Positions 1 through 5,328 of a stretch of 12,505 nucleotides of DNA are shown here, piece after piece. This DNA is from Candidatus Igneacidithiobacillus taiwanensis. GTDB lineage: Bacteria > Pseudomonadota > Gammaproteobacteria > Acidithiobacillales > Acidithiobacillaceae. The translations under genes were made by a program, and so were the position numbers. Under the pieces are notes generated by a model. The model saw only the letters and a list, made by a program, of their open reading frames with translations, searched no databases and had not been told where the DNA came from. Every line of letters starts with the position of its first letter. The stretch's first letter is position 1. Location: the NCBI GenBank assembly GCA_002341825.1, contig DDOU01000145.1, forward strand, positions 23,072 to 35,576, given 5' to 3'.

Positions 1-962
1 AGATGTCCGCCCTTACCAACCCGCGACAGGCGAGTCTGTACGGCGCTCGGCATCTGTAGCTCGTAAAAACCGAACATCGACAGCGCCAAGAGCACAAAGA
101 TCAAAGCAAAGGCGCCGAGTACCCAGGGACTTTGAAAAAACGCTTGCAGATAGGCGCCGGTGAGCGCCGCGGCGATGCCGGCAATGGTATAAGTAAGCGC
201 CATACCCAGGACATAGGCAAGGGAGAGACCAAAGGCACGACGGCGACTCGGGCGCTCCTTCTGGCCGACGATGATCCCCGAAAGGATGGGGATCATTGGA
301 AACACGCAAGGGGTAAAGGCAAGCCCCAAGCCCGAAACAAAAAACAACAGCAGGGTCCAGGCAAAACGGTCCTGCAAGCCTTTTGCTAAATTTGCGGCGT
401 TACTTTCGGGTGCCGGCGCCGCCACGCTCGCTGCTAGAGCGAGGGCATTCGTTGCTACCGGCGCACGATCAACCAAAGGCTCTGGGGTTAGAGAAACCTC
501 GACGGTCTTTTGCTGCCGCGGGTAGCAAACCCCAGCGTTGGCACAGCCCTGAAAGGTGCTGGTAACGGCGATTTCTTTGGGAGCCGCACCCTGAATGGTG
601 TAGGGAAGAAGGACGCGATTATCCCCCTCGAGCACCTGTACCTTGCCAAAGGCCGGGTCATCGAGCAATTTTCCTGGAGGCAAGTCGAGTTTCCCCATGT
701 GCACATTGCTTGGCGCCAACTCCACATGCACCATGGAGCGATACAGGTGATATCCCGGCGCCACCTTCCATTGCAGGGCGAGCTTACCCTCGCCCACATT
801 TTGCGCAGAAAAGGAAAAGGCCTGATCAGCAGGGAGAAACTGACTCGCCCAAACGCTGCCCGAAATCGTCCACAGTAGCGCCAGACAGACCAGCAGACCG
901 TACCCCAGGGACTTCCGTCGCTCCCCCACAATTGCCGGCCAACCCTTTGCATCGTTTCGCAT
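1..962 (-). CDS. dsbD: Thiol:disulfide interchange protein DsbD, N-terminal part (3' end cut by window edge)
   Basis: DsbD carries electrons from cytoplasmic thioredoxin across the inner membrane to periplasmic DsbC/DsbG and cytochrome c maturation partners. The 320 visible residues start at ATG 962, the only ATG after an in-frame TGA at 1017-1019, with a GGGGGC stretch just upstream. A signal peptide has its hydrophobic core at about residues 21-35 and likely cleavage after VWA (39). The periplasmic nDsbD domain follows and carries the pair C140/C146 in the hallmark context FQGCANAGVCYP. After a linker rich in Ala and Pro, the membrane domain begins near residue 200 with the catalytic TPCVFPM motif (C219), followed by helices at about 243-267 and 279-299. 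The rest of the membrane domain and the C-terminal thioredoxin domain lie beyond position 1. It is a core gene, so it marks the chromosomal side of the window. The family assignment is firm. Confidence 0.93.
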   Translation of the reverse strand, partial: MRNDAKGWPAIVGERRKSLGYGLLVCLALLWTISGSVWASQFLPADQAFSFSAQNVGEGKLALQWKVAPGYHLYRSMVHVELAPSNVHMGKLDLPPGKLLDDPAFGKVQVLEGDNRVLLPYTIQGAAPKEIAVTSTFQGCANAGVCYPRQQKTVEVSLTPEPLVDRAPVATNALALAASVAAPAPESNAANLAKGLQDRFAWTLLLFFVSGLGLAFTPCVFPMIPILSGIIVGQKERPSRRRAFGLSLAYVLGMALTYTIAGIAAALTGAYLQAFFQSPWVLGAFALIFVLLALSMFGFYELQMPSAVQTRLSRVGKGGH

Positions 963-1101
963 TTTTATGCCGCCCCCAGGAAAAAAGCTGTTTGTCCACC
1001 GCAGAATTAGCAAGACTCAGGCCGCAGCATGCCAGCTGACTAGCGGCCATCATAGCAAAAAGCCCTCGACGCAGCAGGGCAAGCCCGCCATCGCGCCGCG
1101 G

Positions 1102-1130
1102 TTGACGCAAAAGACCTGCATCAGTATCCT
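1102..1130 (+). promoter_or_regulatory. Sigma-70 promoter of tRNA-Asn
   Basis: A -35 box TTGACG (1102-1107) is followed after exactly 17 bp by a -10 box TATCCT (1125-1130). The expected transcription start falls a few bases before the tRNA 5' end at 1142, as is usual for tRNA genes. The boxes are seen directly; activity is inferred. Confidence 0.65.
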
Positions 1131-1141
1131 ACGCAAACTTT

Positions 1142-1217
1142 TCCCCGGTAGCTCAGTCGGTAGAGCGGGTGACTGTTAATCACTAGGTCGGCAGTTCGAG
1201 CCTGTCCCGGGGAGCCA
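1142..1217 (+). tRNA. tRNA-Asn (anticodon GTT)
   Basis: A complete 76-nt cloverleaf can be folded by eye. The acceptor stem TCCCCGG (1142-1148) pairs with CCGGGGA (1207-1213). The D arm is GCTC/GAGC, the anticodon stem GGTGA/TCACT encloses loop CTGTTAA, and the T arm is GGCAG/CTGTC with loop TTCGAGC. The discriminator is G1214 and CCA is encoded at 1215-1217. The anticodon is GTT at 1175-1177, which reads AAC/AAU (asparagine). The 3' ends of tRNA genes are common attachment sites for integrative elements, and everything to the right of this one looks accessory. Confidence 0.96.
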
Positions 1218-1225
1218 AATAAATC

Positions 1226-1262
1226 AGGCACTTGGAGAATTTCTCTAAGTGCCTTTATTTTT
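1226..1262 (+). terminator. Intrinsic terminator after tRNA-Asn
   Basis: The arms 1226-1238 and 1242-1254 pair over 13 bp with a single G-U wobble around an ATT loop. A T-rich tract (TTTATTTTT, 1254-1262) follows. An A-rich stretch on the left side (1218-1224) means it could also stop minus-strand transcription leaving the island. The structure is directly visible and strong. Confidence 0.88.
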
Positions 1263-1264
1263 AC

Positions 1265-1284
1265 GGGCTAACCCAGGGCTAACC
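1265..1284 (+). repeat. Two direct copies of GGGCTAACC
   Basis: GGGCTAACC occurs at 1265-1273 and again at 1276-1284, separated by CA (period 11 bp, about one helical turn). It lies about 50 bp beyond the 3' end of tRNA-Asn, directly after the terminator. This placement fits integrase arm-type binding sites at an attachment site, but no integrase is in the window to support that, so the role is inferred. Confidence 0.4.
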
Positions 1285-1333
1285 TCAGCGGGGAGGTCAG
1301 CTCCCATATTTGGTAATCAGTGTCGAGGTGCAT

Positions 1334-1621
1334 ATGAGATCTTTTTTATTCACTGCTCCTCTCTTCATGTCTATCCCGGCCATGGCCAAGGATTGGTTCA
1401 TGATCAACCCACAAAACGGGACATAGCTCCCTGCCGCGGCAATGGCAAAAAAATTTGGGCTTCCTCCCGCAGCAATTCGCCCGTCAACGATGCGAACGTA
1501 TGCTAAATCACATGCATTCAAGTACGAAGGCTCCTCGGCTAAGAACTACGGCAAGCTCGGCAGTTGGGAAAGTGCGGAGTTCCAGCCATCGCAAAGCAGA
1601 AGGACCATTGCCATGGTCTAA
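1334..1621 (+). pseudogene. Small exported protein gene interrupted by an in-frame TAG
   Basis: ATG 1334 follows a good Shine-Dalgarno (GAGG, 1325-1328). The first 18 residues form a signal peptide ending SIPAMA, then the chain reads KDWFMINPQNGT up to TAG at 1424-1426 (codon 31). The same frame then stays open for 64 more codons (LPAAAMAKKFGLPP ... SQSRRTIAMV) to TAA at 1619-1621. The composition after the stop is protein-like, with Lys, Tyr and Ala spread through it, unlike neighbouring random frames. The full reading frame of 95 codons is therefore best explained as one secreted or periplasmic protein of about 94 residues carrying a nonsense mutation. I do not recognise the family. It is on the opposite strand from the element operon and lies between the tRNA and the operon's distal end. 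Readthrough of the amber codon cannot be excluded. Confidence 0.6.
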
Positions 1622-1732
1622 TTCTCATCGAAAACCATATGTGAGGCGAGCGAGGACATACCGCACAGCAAGGGGAAGATGCCGTAGCAGTTCAATTTTG
1701 TCGTCAAAAGCTATTTATGGGCGGCTCACTTC

Positions 1733-1999
1733 TCAAATCTGTCTTCCCCCCAACATCCCGGCATGGAGCTCGAGCGCGTCGGGCCCCGGCTCTGCGGCGT
1801 CGATGATCTCCTGCATGATCGGCGGAAGCCCTCCCAGGCTTTGCATAACCTCGGCAGGGTCTAGCCCTGCATCGGTAACAGCTCGAGCGTATGCTGCCCA
1901 TAGAGCGCGGGCACGATGGCCCTCTGCCGCCTCCCAGAGACGATCCAGCGTCTCGATATCTCTCCCCTGGTGCATCAGCGTTGCCCAAGAGCAGCGCAT
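1733..1999 (-). CDS. Hypothetical 88-residue protein, last gene of the element operon
   Basis: The start at ATG 1999 has AAGGA six bases upstream, and the gene begins 14 bp after the stop of the broken gene before it. The product is rich in Ala and acidic residues, with likely amphipathic helices at about 16-42 (ETLDRLWEAAEGHRARALWA) and 48-72. Cysteine occurs only at residue 3. A longer open stretch in the same frame reaches 2212, but it overlaps the preceding gene and its upstream translation looks like shadow sequence, so the shorter start is preferred. The function is unknown. Its position suggests a small accessory protein of the integrative element. Confidence 0.55.
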   Translation of the reverse strand: MRCSWATLMHQGRDIETLDRLWEAAEGHRARALWAAYARAVTDAGLDPAEVMQSLGGLPPIMQEIIDAAEPGPDALELHAGMLGGRQI

Positions 2000-2013
2000 T
2001 TGCCATTCCTTGC

Positions 2014-2232
2014 CTACTCGTTTCCGATATCCCCTCTGGCAAGCGCAGCTACTAGCATGGCGCGGGTGAAGGGCTCGAAAAAATTCCCAGCCCTGTAGGT
2101 GCCCACTGGCGCGGTATCGGCCAGGTGATCGGCCTCCTGGAAGTCCTCGCGGGCAAGGGCGGCGAAGATCACTCCGCAGCGTTGCTAGGGGGTCAGGCGC
2201 TCCAGCAGACAATCGGTAACTGCGGGTCTCAT
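2014..2232 (-). pseudogene. Small element gene broken by an in-frame TAG at codon 16
   Basis: ATG 2232 overlaps the previous stop as ATGA and has GGAGG directly upstream, so it is a real start. The frame reads MRPAVTDCLLERLTP, then TAG (2187-2185), then QRCGVIFAALARED and on through NFFEPFTRAMLVAALARGDIGNE to TAG (2016-2014): 72 sense-plus-amber codons in all. The context LTP-stop-QR suggests a former CAG glutamine codon changed by one C-to-T transition. The part after the stop is well-behaved protein sequence. Reinitiation at GTG 2175 (VIFAALARED), just after GGAG, could still give a shortened product. The family is unknown. It is the seventh gene of the operon and the only one visibly damaged. 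Confidence 0.55.
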
Positions 2233-2327
2233 TTCTGCCTCCGCAAGATGCGCCCTAGGTCGGCGGTACGTTGCTCAAGGTCATCAATCCGCATGAGGGT
2301 TGCGAGTTGGGTCAGGAGATAGGCCAA
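2229..2327 (-). CDS. Very small ORF (32 residues), translationally coupled
   Basis: The product would be MAYLLTQLATLMRIDDLEQRTADLGRILRRQK, starting from TTG 2327 after GAGGTGGGG about nine bases upstream. It is a helical, leucine-heptad-like peptide with a basic end and a possible short coiled coil. The TGA stop (2231-2229) forms an ATGA overlap with the next start, and the beginning overlaps the end of the upstream gene by 16 bp. That overlap pattern, shared with the rest of the operon, is the main reason to believe it. No ATG is available except one ten residues further in, so the exact start is uncertain and the function is unknown. Confidence 0.42.
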   Translation of the reverse strand: MAYLLTQLATLMRIDDLEQRTADLGRILRRQK

Positions 2328-2512
2328 CTTCGTAGCGTCCCCACCTCAATTTTTCCGGCGCGGGCGTTTCGATATAGTGCTGCCATCTCTCGGCGGGCGA
2401 ACCTCGGACGCGGTCCCCAGCCGGGGGTAGGGTGTCGGTTTATCGTTGCCAGCTCTGGCGCTTGCAGGGATTTGGTTGGCACGATTTCGGGAATCTTTTG
2501 GGGCTCGGTCAT
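2312..2512 (-). CDS. Hypothetical 66-residue protein of the element operon
   Basis: ATG 2512 overlaps the stop of the upstream gene as ATGA, with GGAGCG upstream, and fixes the start; a longer frame to 2683 would run through the neighbouring gene. The product starts MTEPQKIPEI and has a basic, Pro- and Arg-rich middle (HPTPGWGPRPRFARREM). It is followed by a helix AALYRNARAGKIEVGTLRSWPIS. No known domain is recognised. The charge pattern would fit nucleic-acid or protein binding, but that is only a guess. Confidence 0.55.
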   Translation of the reverse strand: MTEPQKIPEIVPTKSLQAPELATINRHPTPGWGPRPRFARREMAALYRNARAGKIEVGTLRSWPIS

Positions 2513-2859
2513 GGTGTGCGCTCCTTTATTTCGTAGTCGTTGCATTGCCGTGGTGCCATCGGGAAGCAAGCGCGATATCCTTTGACGGGCGCGGGCGGTA
2601 GCCCCGTCGATGTCAGCTTGCAGCGGCCCAGGGATTGCGCTGGCAGCGGTTCGCCGGGTTGGAAGTGGACGCAATCGCCACAACGTACCCAGGCGCCCTT
2701 CGGCTCCTCTAGCAACGCCAGCACCTCGGCCTTATGCTTGGCCAGGACCGGGACCAGCCGCCGGGGAATCCCGCGCAACTGTAGCTTGCCCCCTTCCGCC
2801 CAGATTGCCGCCTCGGGCATGGCGGCGATCTCGCGCAATGCCTCGAGGATAGTAGTCAT
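2509..2859 (-). CDS. TubC_N-like, Cys-rich small protein
   Basis: The product has 116 residues. Residues 1-52 (ILEALREIAAMPEAAIW, LQLRGIPRRLVPVLAKHKAEVLALL) match the pattern of the TubC N-terminal docking-type fold often seen in small proteins of proteobacterial integrative elements: helix, short strand pair with L-x-L-R, then a helix ending in KAEVLALL. The second half holds C60, C63, C80, C98 and C106 in a pattern starting RCGDCVHF, which suggests a metal-binding finger. ATG 2859 overlaps the stop of the DUF3987 gene (ATGA), and its own TGA overlaps the next ATG. The domain call comes from memory of the family and the role is unknown; an adaptor for the replication proteins encoded upstream is a reasonable inference. 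Confidence 0.68.
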   Translation of the reverse strand: MTTILEALREIAAMPEAAIWAEGGKLQLRGIPRRLVPVLAKHKAEVLALLEEPKGAWVRCGDCVHFQPGEPLPAQSLGRCKLTSTGLPPAPVKGYRACFPMAPRQCNDYEIKERTP

Positions 2860-4418
2860 AGCTCGATGTCCACTAGGTCATCGTCGTTCGCACTGCGCGG
2901 ACTTTGCGGACTTTGCGGACAATGAGTATTGACGGGCTTTTGCGCGTTGCGGACATCGTGCGGACGTTGCGGACTTTGGACAAAATCCTGCGGGCTTGGC
3001 TCTGCTTCGGGGGCATTGTCCGCAGAAACTCCGCAACGCTTCCCGCCCCGCCGCTGTTGATTGTCCGCAATGTCCGCATTGTCCGCCCTATACAAAGCGT
3101 AAATGATCCGCTTCCTACCCCCGGCCCTTGGGTCTGCTTCCCGCCGTTGAATCGCGCCATCGTCGAGCAAAGGCTTTAGGACATGGTCCAGCGCCTTAGC
3201 CTCGATATGCTTCTGAAAGCAGACGTTGATCAGCGTGCGGCGATCCGCCTCCCTCCCCCGCTGCTTGCCCAGGAACGCCAGCACCTTTTGCTCCTTCTCC
3301 GTGTCCCTAGCCTGCCCACCCATACCGGCCAGGACGTAGGCTGCCGTCTCCGCGCCATACTGCGCCCATGCGTGCCCAATACTGACGTGCCCGGCGGTAA
3401 TGGTGAGGCTCTGGTCGAGGATCGCATGCAAGAGCGCAATGCGTAGGCATATAGGCGCTCTACGCTCCGTTGCTGCGGCAACTAGATCGCCGTGCGAATG
3501 GGGCTTTCTGAGCTCGGGGTATAGCGTCCGGTAGAGCTCTGCCGCAGAGGGTGCCAAGGATGCGCGACGGCTTTCCCTAGTGGATGGGTAGCTGCCCCTC
3601 GCCCAGCGAATGACCTCCTCAAGACGGCGAGCGAACTCTGCAACCAGATCGCGGTCGGTAGGCGCTGGCAGCGCAACCAGGCGAGTCCTTTCGGCCCAGA
3701 CCATCAGCAAACGGTTTACCGTGCCGCCGTTGATCTCCTTGGCCTCGAGTTTTGCGGTCAGTTCCCCAGGGGTGATATTCCCATGCAATGCGATATGTGG
3801 ACGGGTAGCCCATAGCCCCCGGTGCTTCGTCAGGGGTTGGATGCTGCCGCCGTCCCAGACATCCCGCAAGGCAGGCAACAAGGTGTTGCCCTCCCGCTTA
3901 CCCTGCGCCAGCACGTTGGCAAATTCTGGCTCTACGATCCATAGCCGCTTGTCATCGACCGGGGGGACTTCCTCCTTTCCCATCCTGTACCCATCATGCA
4001 CCAGCCCCGCCAGCCCTTCCCGGCTCGACAGTCCGCCACTGTGGACCTGCCCCAGCGGGTGCGCTTCTGGGTTGTTCTCGATGATCCTCCAGCGGATACG
4101 TTGGACCAGCCCCAGGGCTTCACCCTTACCCCCTCGGGCGCTGCGGCCAATATGCAATGTGTAGAGATTCGCACGGTGCCAGACATCCCCTATTGGCAGA
4201 TAGATGTCCGGTCCCACCTCGGCAGATAGCCAACACATCGCGGCAGCAGCAACGGCGACGGGATGTACCTCCCGACCATCGGCAGCAGCTCTAGCGATCT
4301 CGCCAACGATCCCGCGCAACATGGCGTCCGTATCGGGTATGGGGGGCGGCACAATGTCGTCGGCCACGTCCTCGGGGTGCAGGACTTCGTCGGCTCTCTC
4401 ATCCCAAGCGGTACTCAT
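2856..4418 (-). CDS. DUF3987 / YfjI-type P-loop protein (putative replicative helicase-like ATPase) with iteron-encoded tail
   Basis: The product has 520 residues and resembles the DUF3987 (YfjI) proteins of prophages and integrative elements, which pair with zinc-finger primases. A degenerate Walker A is at 91-100 (GRSARGGKGE) and a Walker B-like strand at 159-166 (LWIVEPEF). A polar motif HGNITPGEL lies at 212-220 and an arginine-finger-like segment NGGTVNRLLMVWAER at 230-244. A winged-helix-like part follows at about 385-443. The last 77 residues are low-complexity and repetitive (ADN/ADI triplets at 445-453, PQS triplets at 501-509). They are encoded by the 9-bp DNA repeats listed separately. 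Start and stop are both ATGA overlaps with neighbours. ATP-driven DNA unwinding or primase loading is inferred from the family and context, not shown. Confidence 0.82.
   Translation of the reverse strand: MSTAWDERADEVLHPEDVADDIVPPPIPDTDAMLRGIVGEIARAAADGREVHPVAVAAAAMCWLSAEVGPDIYLPIGDVWHRANLYTLHIGRSARGGKGEALGLVQRIRWRIIENNPEAHPLGQVHSGGLSSREGLAGLVHDGYRMGKEEVPPVDDKRLWIVEPEFANVLAQGKREGNTLLPALRDVWDGGSIQPLTKHRGLWATRPHIALHGNITPGELTAKLEAKEINGGTVNRLLMVWAERTRLVALPAPTDRDLVAEFARRLEEVIRWARGSYPSTRESRRASLAPSAAELYRTLYPELRKPHSHGDLVAAATERRAPICLRIALLHAILDQSLTITAGHVSIGHAWAQYGAETAAYVLAGMGGQARDTEKEQKVLAFLGKQRGREADRRTLINVCFQKHIEAKALDHVLKPLLDDGAIQRREADPRAGGRKRIIYALYRADNADIADNQQRRGGKRCGVSADNAPEAEPSPQDFVQSPQRPHDVRNAQKPVNTHCPQSPQSPRSANDDDLVDIEL
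2894..3089. repeat. Iteron-like cluster of 9-bp TTGCGGAC units in two orientations
   Basis: Plus-strand copies of the unit (T/G)TTGCGGAC lie at 2894-2902 (7 of 9 match), 2903-2911, 2912-2920, 2946-2954, 2957-2965 and 2966-2974, with a truncated TTTGGAC at 2975-2981. Inverted copies (GTCCGCAAT type) lie at 3018-3026, 3029-3037 (one change in the core), 3063-3071, 3072-3080 and 3081-3089. The outer groups are perfect tandems of three with no spacer. The whole array is inside the 3' end of the DUF3987 gene. Iterons of this size are typical binding sites of replication initiators or of regulators. The repeats are seen directly and the role is inferred. Confidence 0.8.
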
Positions 4419-4425
4419 TGTCCGC
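4412..4425 (-). repeat. Distant 14-bp copy of the iteron flank
   Basis: On the minus strand GCGGACAATGAGTA occurs here, spanning the primase-gene end and the start codon of the DUF3987 gene. The same 14 bases occur on the plus strand at 2915-2928, at the edge of the iteron cluster. It is an exact inverted repeat about 1.5 kb apart. The match is seen directly; its meaning is unknown. Confidence 0.6.
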
Positions 4426-4915
4426 CCCCGGCAAGGCGTAGGGCATCGTCGATGCGCTCCTGCGCCAATGCCAGGCGCTCGGCATCCTCACCGCTCAACG
4501 GGTGCCCATCTCGGATCGCCTCGACGATCAGCAGCGCTACCATCGTTTCATGAGCGATACCGTCGAGGGCTTCGCGGTACCCCCAGCGGCGCAACGGTCC
4601 ACGGCTCCGCAGTGCTTCGCGGGTGTAGTCGTGCGGGCGCTCGGCGTCGGGGAATAGATCAGCAAAAGACAGCCCCAGCGCTGCGACAATATCGACAGCA
4701 GAGCATCCGGTCCAGCAATGCAACAGAACCTTACCATCGTCCGCTTCTTTGACGCTTAGGCTAGGGTGCCGGTCATCATGGACGGGACAGCGTGCGGCCC
4801 AGGATCGCGCCCCGCGCTGCTTTACTCCGTCGAGACGGGACAGGATGACATCGACAGGGTTGTCATTACGGCGTGCGCTTGTAGCCGCCTCCGGGCGGCG
4901 TTTTTGTGTCTGCAT
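4415..4915 (-). CDS. Stand-alone CHC2-type zinc-finger (primase-like) protein
   Basis: The product has 166 residues. Start ATG 4915 is chosen because GGGGAGGG lies eight bases upstream and the HTH gene ends at 4920; a longer frame to 4963 would overlap that gene. Residues 20-90 form a CHC2-like DNA-primase zinc finger with ligands C43 and H46 (CPVH) and C67 and C71 (CWTGC). The typical features DDRHPSLSV and the hydrophobic segment SAVDIVAALGLSFADLFP are present. The catalytic TOPRIM domain is missing, so this is the DNA-binding finger alone, which in integrative elements usually sits beside a DUF3987 protein, as here. The remainder is helical and acidic. A role in initiating or priming replication of the element is inferred from family and neighbours. 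Confidence 0.8.
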   Translation of the reverse strand: MQTQKRRPEAATSARRNDNPVDVILSRLDGVKQRGARSWAARCPVHDDRHPSLSVKEADDGKVLLHCWTGCSAVDIVAALGLSFADLFPDAERPHDYTREALRSRGPLRRWGYREALDGIAHETMVALLIVEAIRDGHPLSGEDAERLALAQERIDDALRLAGGGQ

Positions 4916-4919
4916 GGCC

Positions 4920-5180
4920 TCAACCCTCCCCGCCTTGGCGACGCTTGGCGATCCACGCGGCAAGGTCCGCCGTGCGGTAGCGGACCAATCTCCCCATTTT
5001 CAGAAACGGCAGCGAGTAACGGCCAGTCGTGCGCCAAGCCGCCAACGTCGATGGCTTTACCCCCAGAACAGTAGAGGCAGCCTTTTCGTCTACTGAGCTC
5101 GGGATGGCGTCGGCGCTATGGCCCAGGGTGCGGGCGATCTCGACGATAATCTGTGTGACTTCGTTTGGTTCGGTCTGCAT
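4920..5180 (-). CDS. AlpA/excisionase-like helix-turn-helix protein
   Basis: The product has 86 residues. Residues 31-81 form a MerR/AlpA-type winged helix-turn-helix (HTH_17 style). A helix DEKAASTVLGV leads to the recognition segment KPSTLAAWRTTGRY, then the wing LPFLKMGRLVRYRTADLAAWIAKR with the hallmark G-R-x-V-R-Y-R-x-x-D-L-x-x-W pattern. Such proteins act as excisionases or as regulators of integrase and replication genes in integrative elements. GAGG (5188-5191) lies eight bases before ATG 5180, inside an inverted repeat described separately. It is the first gene of the eight-gene minus-strand operon, with a 4-bp gap to the zinc-finger gene. Without a visible integrase, excisionase and operon repressor are equally possible. 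Confidence 0.8.
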   Translation of the reverse strand: MQTEPNEVTQIIVEIARTLGHSADAIPSSVDEKAASTVLGVKPSTLAAWRTTGRYSLPFLKMGRLVRYRTADLAAWIAKRRQGGEG

Positions 5181-5186
5181 CGGTAC

Positions 5187-5215
5187 GGCCTCATGTCAGT
5201 TGATAACGTGAGGCC
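5187..5215 (-). promoter_or_regulatory. Inverted repeat covering the ribosome-binding site of the HTH gene
   Basis: GGCCTCA (5187-5193) and TGAGGCC (5209-5215) form a perfect 7-bp inverted repeat with a 15-bp spacer. In the mRNA of the downstream gene one arm contains the GAGG ribosome-binding sequence. It could be an operator for the HTH protein itself or an RNA hairpin masking translation start. The structure is directly visible and the function is inferred. Confidence 0.45.
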
Positions 5216-5246
5216 ATGATGCGAGGGACGATTGGGGATTACAGGG

Positions 5247-5270
5247 AAATGCGAAATGCAGATCGCATTT
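5247..5270. repeat. AAATGC direct and inverted repeats upstream of the element operon
   Basis: AAATGC occurs at 5247-5252 and 5254-5259, followed after AGATC by its inverse GCATTT at 5265-5270. The 17-bp dyad 5254-5270 lies about 75-90 bp upstream of the HTH start, where an operator could sit. No clear -35/-10 pair was found around it, so this is a weak call. Confidence 0.3.
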
Positions 5271-5328
5271 GGCGCTCTGAGCTGGTGGGATGCCCACGTG
5301 AGTACCAAAAAGGCAGTTGCAACAGGTG

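Noticed and set aside
826..1110. Minus-strand open frame of 94 codons with a hydrophobic beginning, overlapping the dsbD start
   Set aside because: It overlaps the firmly supported dsbD N-terminus by over 130 bp, has no convincing ribosome-binding site, and its second half is an out-of-frame reading of dsbD. The tRNA promoter also lies close to its start.
1704..2042. 112-codon minus-strand frame starting MPEGISETSRQ
   Set aside because: The sequence is Arg- and Gly-rich and out of frame relative to two ORFs with proper start contexts.
1455..2069. 204-codon plus-strand open frame rich in Ser, Arg and Ala
   Set aside because: It is low-complexity, antisense to the last element genes, and overlaps the better-supported interrupted exported-protein gene in another frame.
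2894..3089. Possible CRISPR array
   Set aside because: Units are only 9 bp, occur in both orientations and are mostly tandem without unique spacers of 25-40 bp. No cas genes are present.
2873..3160. Repetitive open frames on both strands (MRTLRTM..., VRKVRKV...) across the repeat cluster
   Set aside because: They are alternative-frame readings of the 9-bp repeats, whose length is a multiple of three and so gives triplet peptides in every frame. The DUF3987 frame is fixed by ATGA overlaps at both ends.
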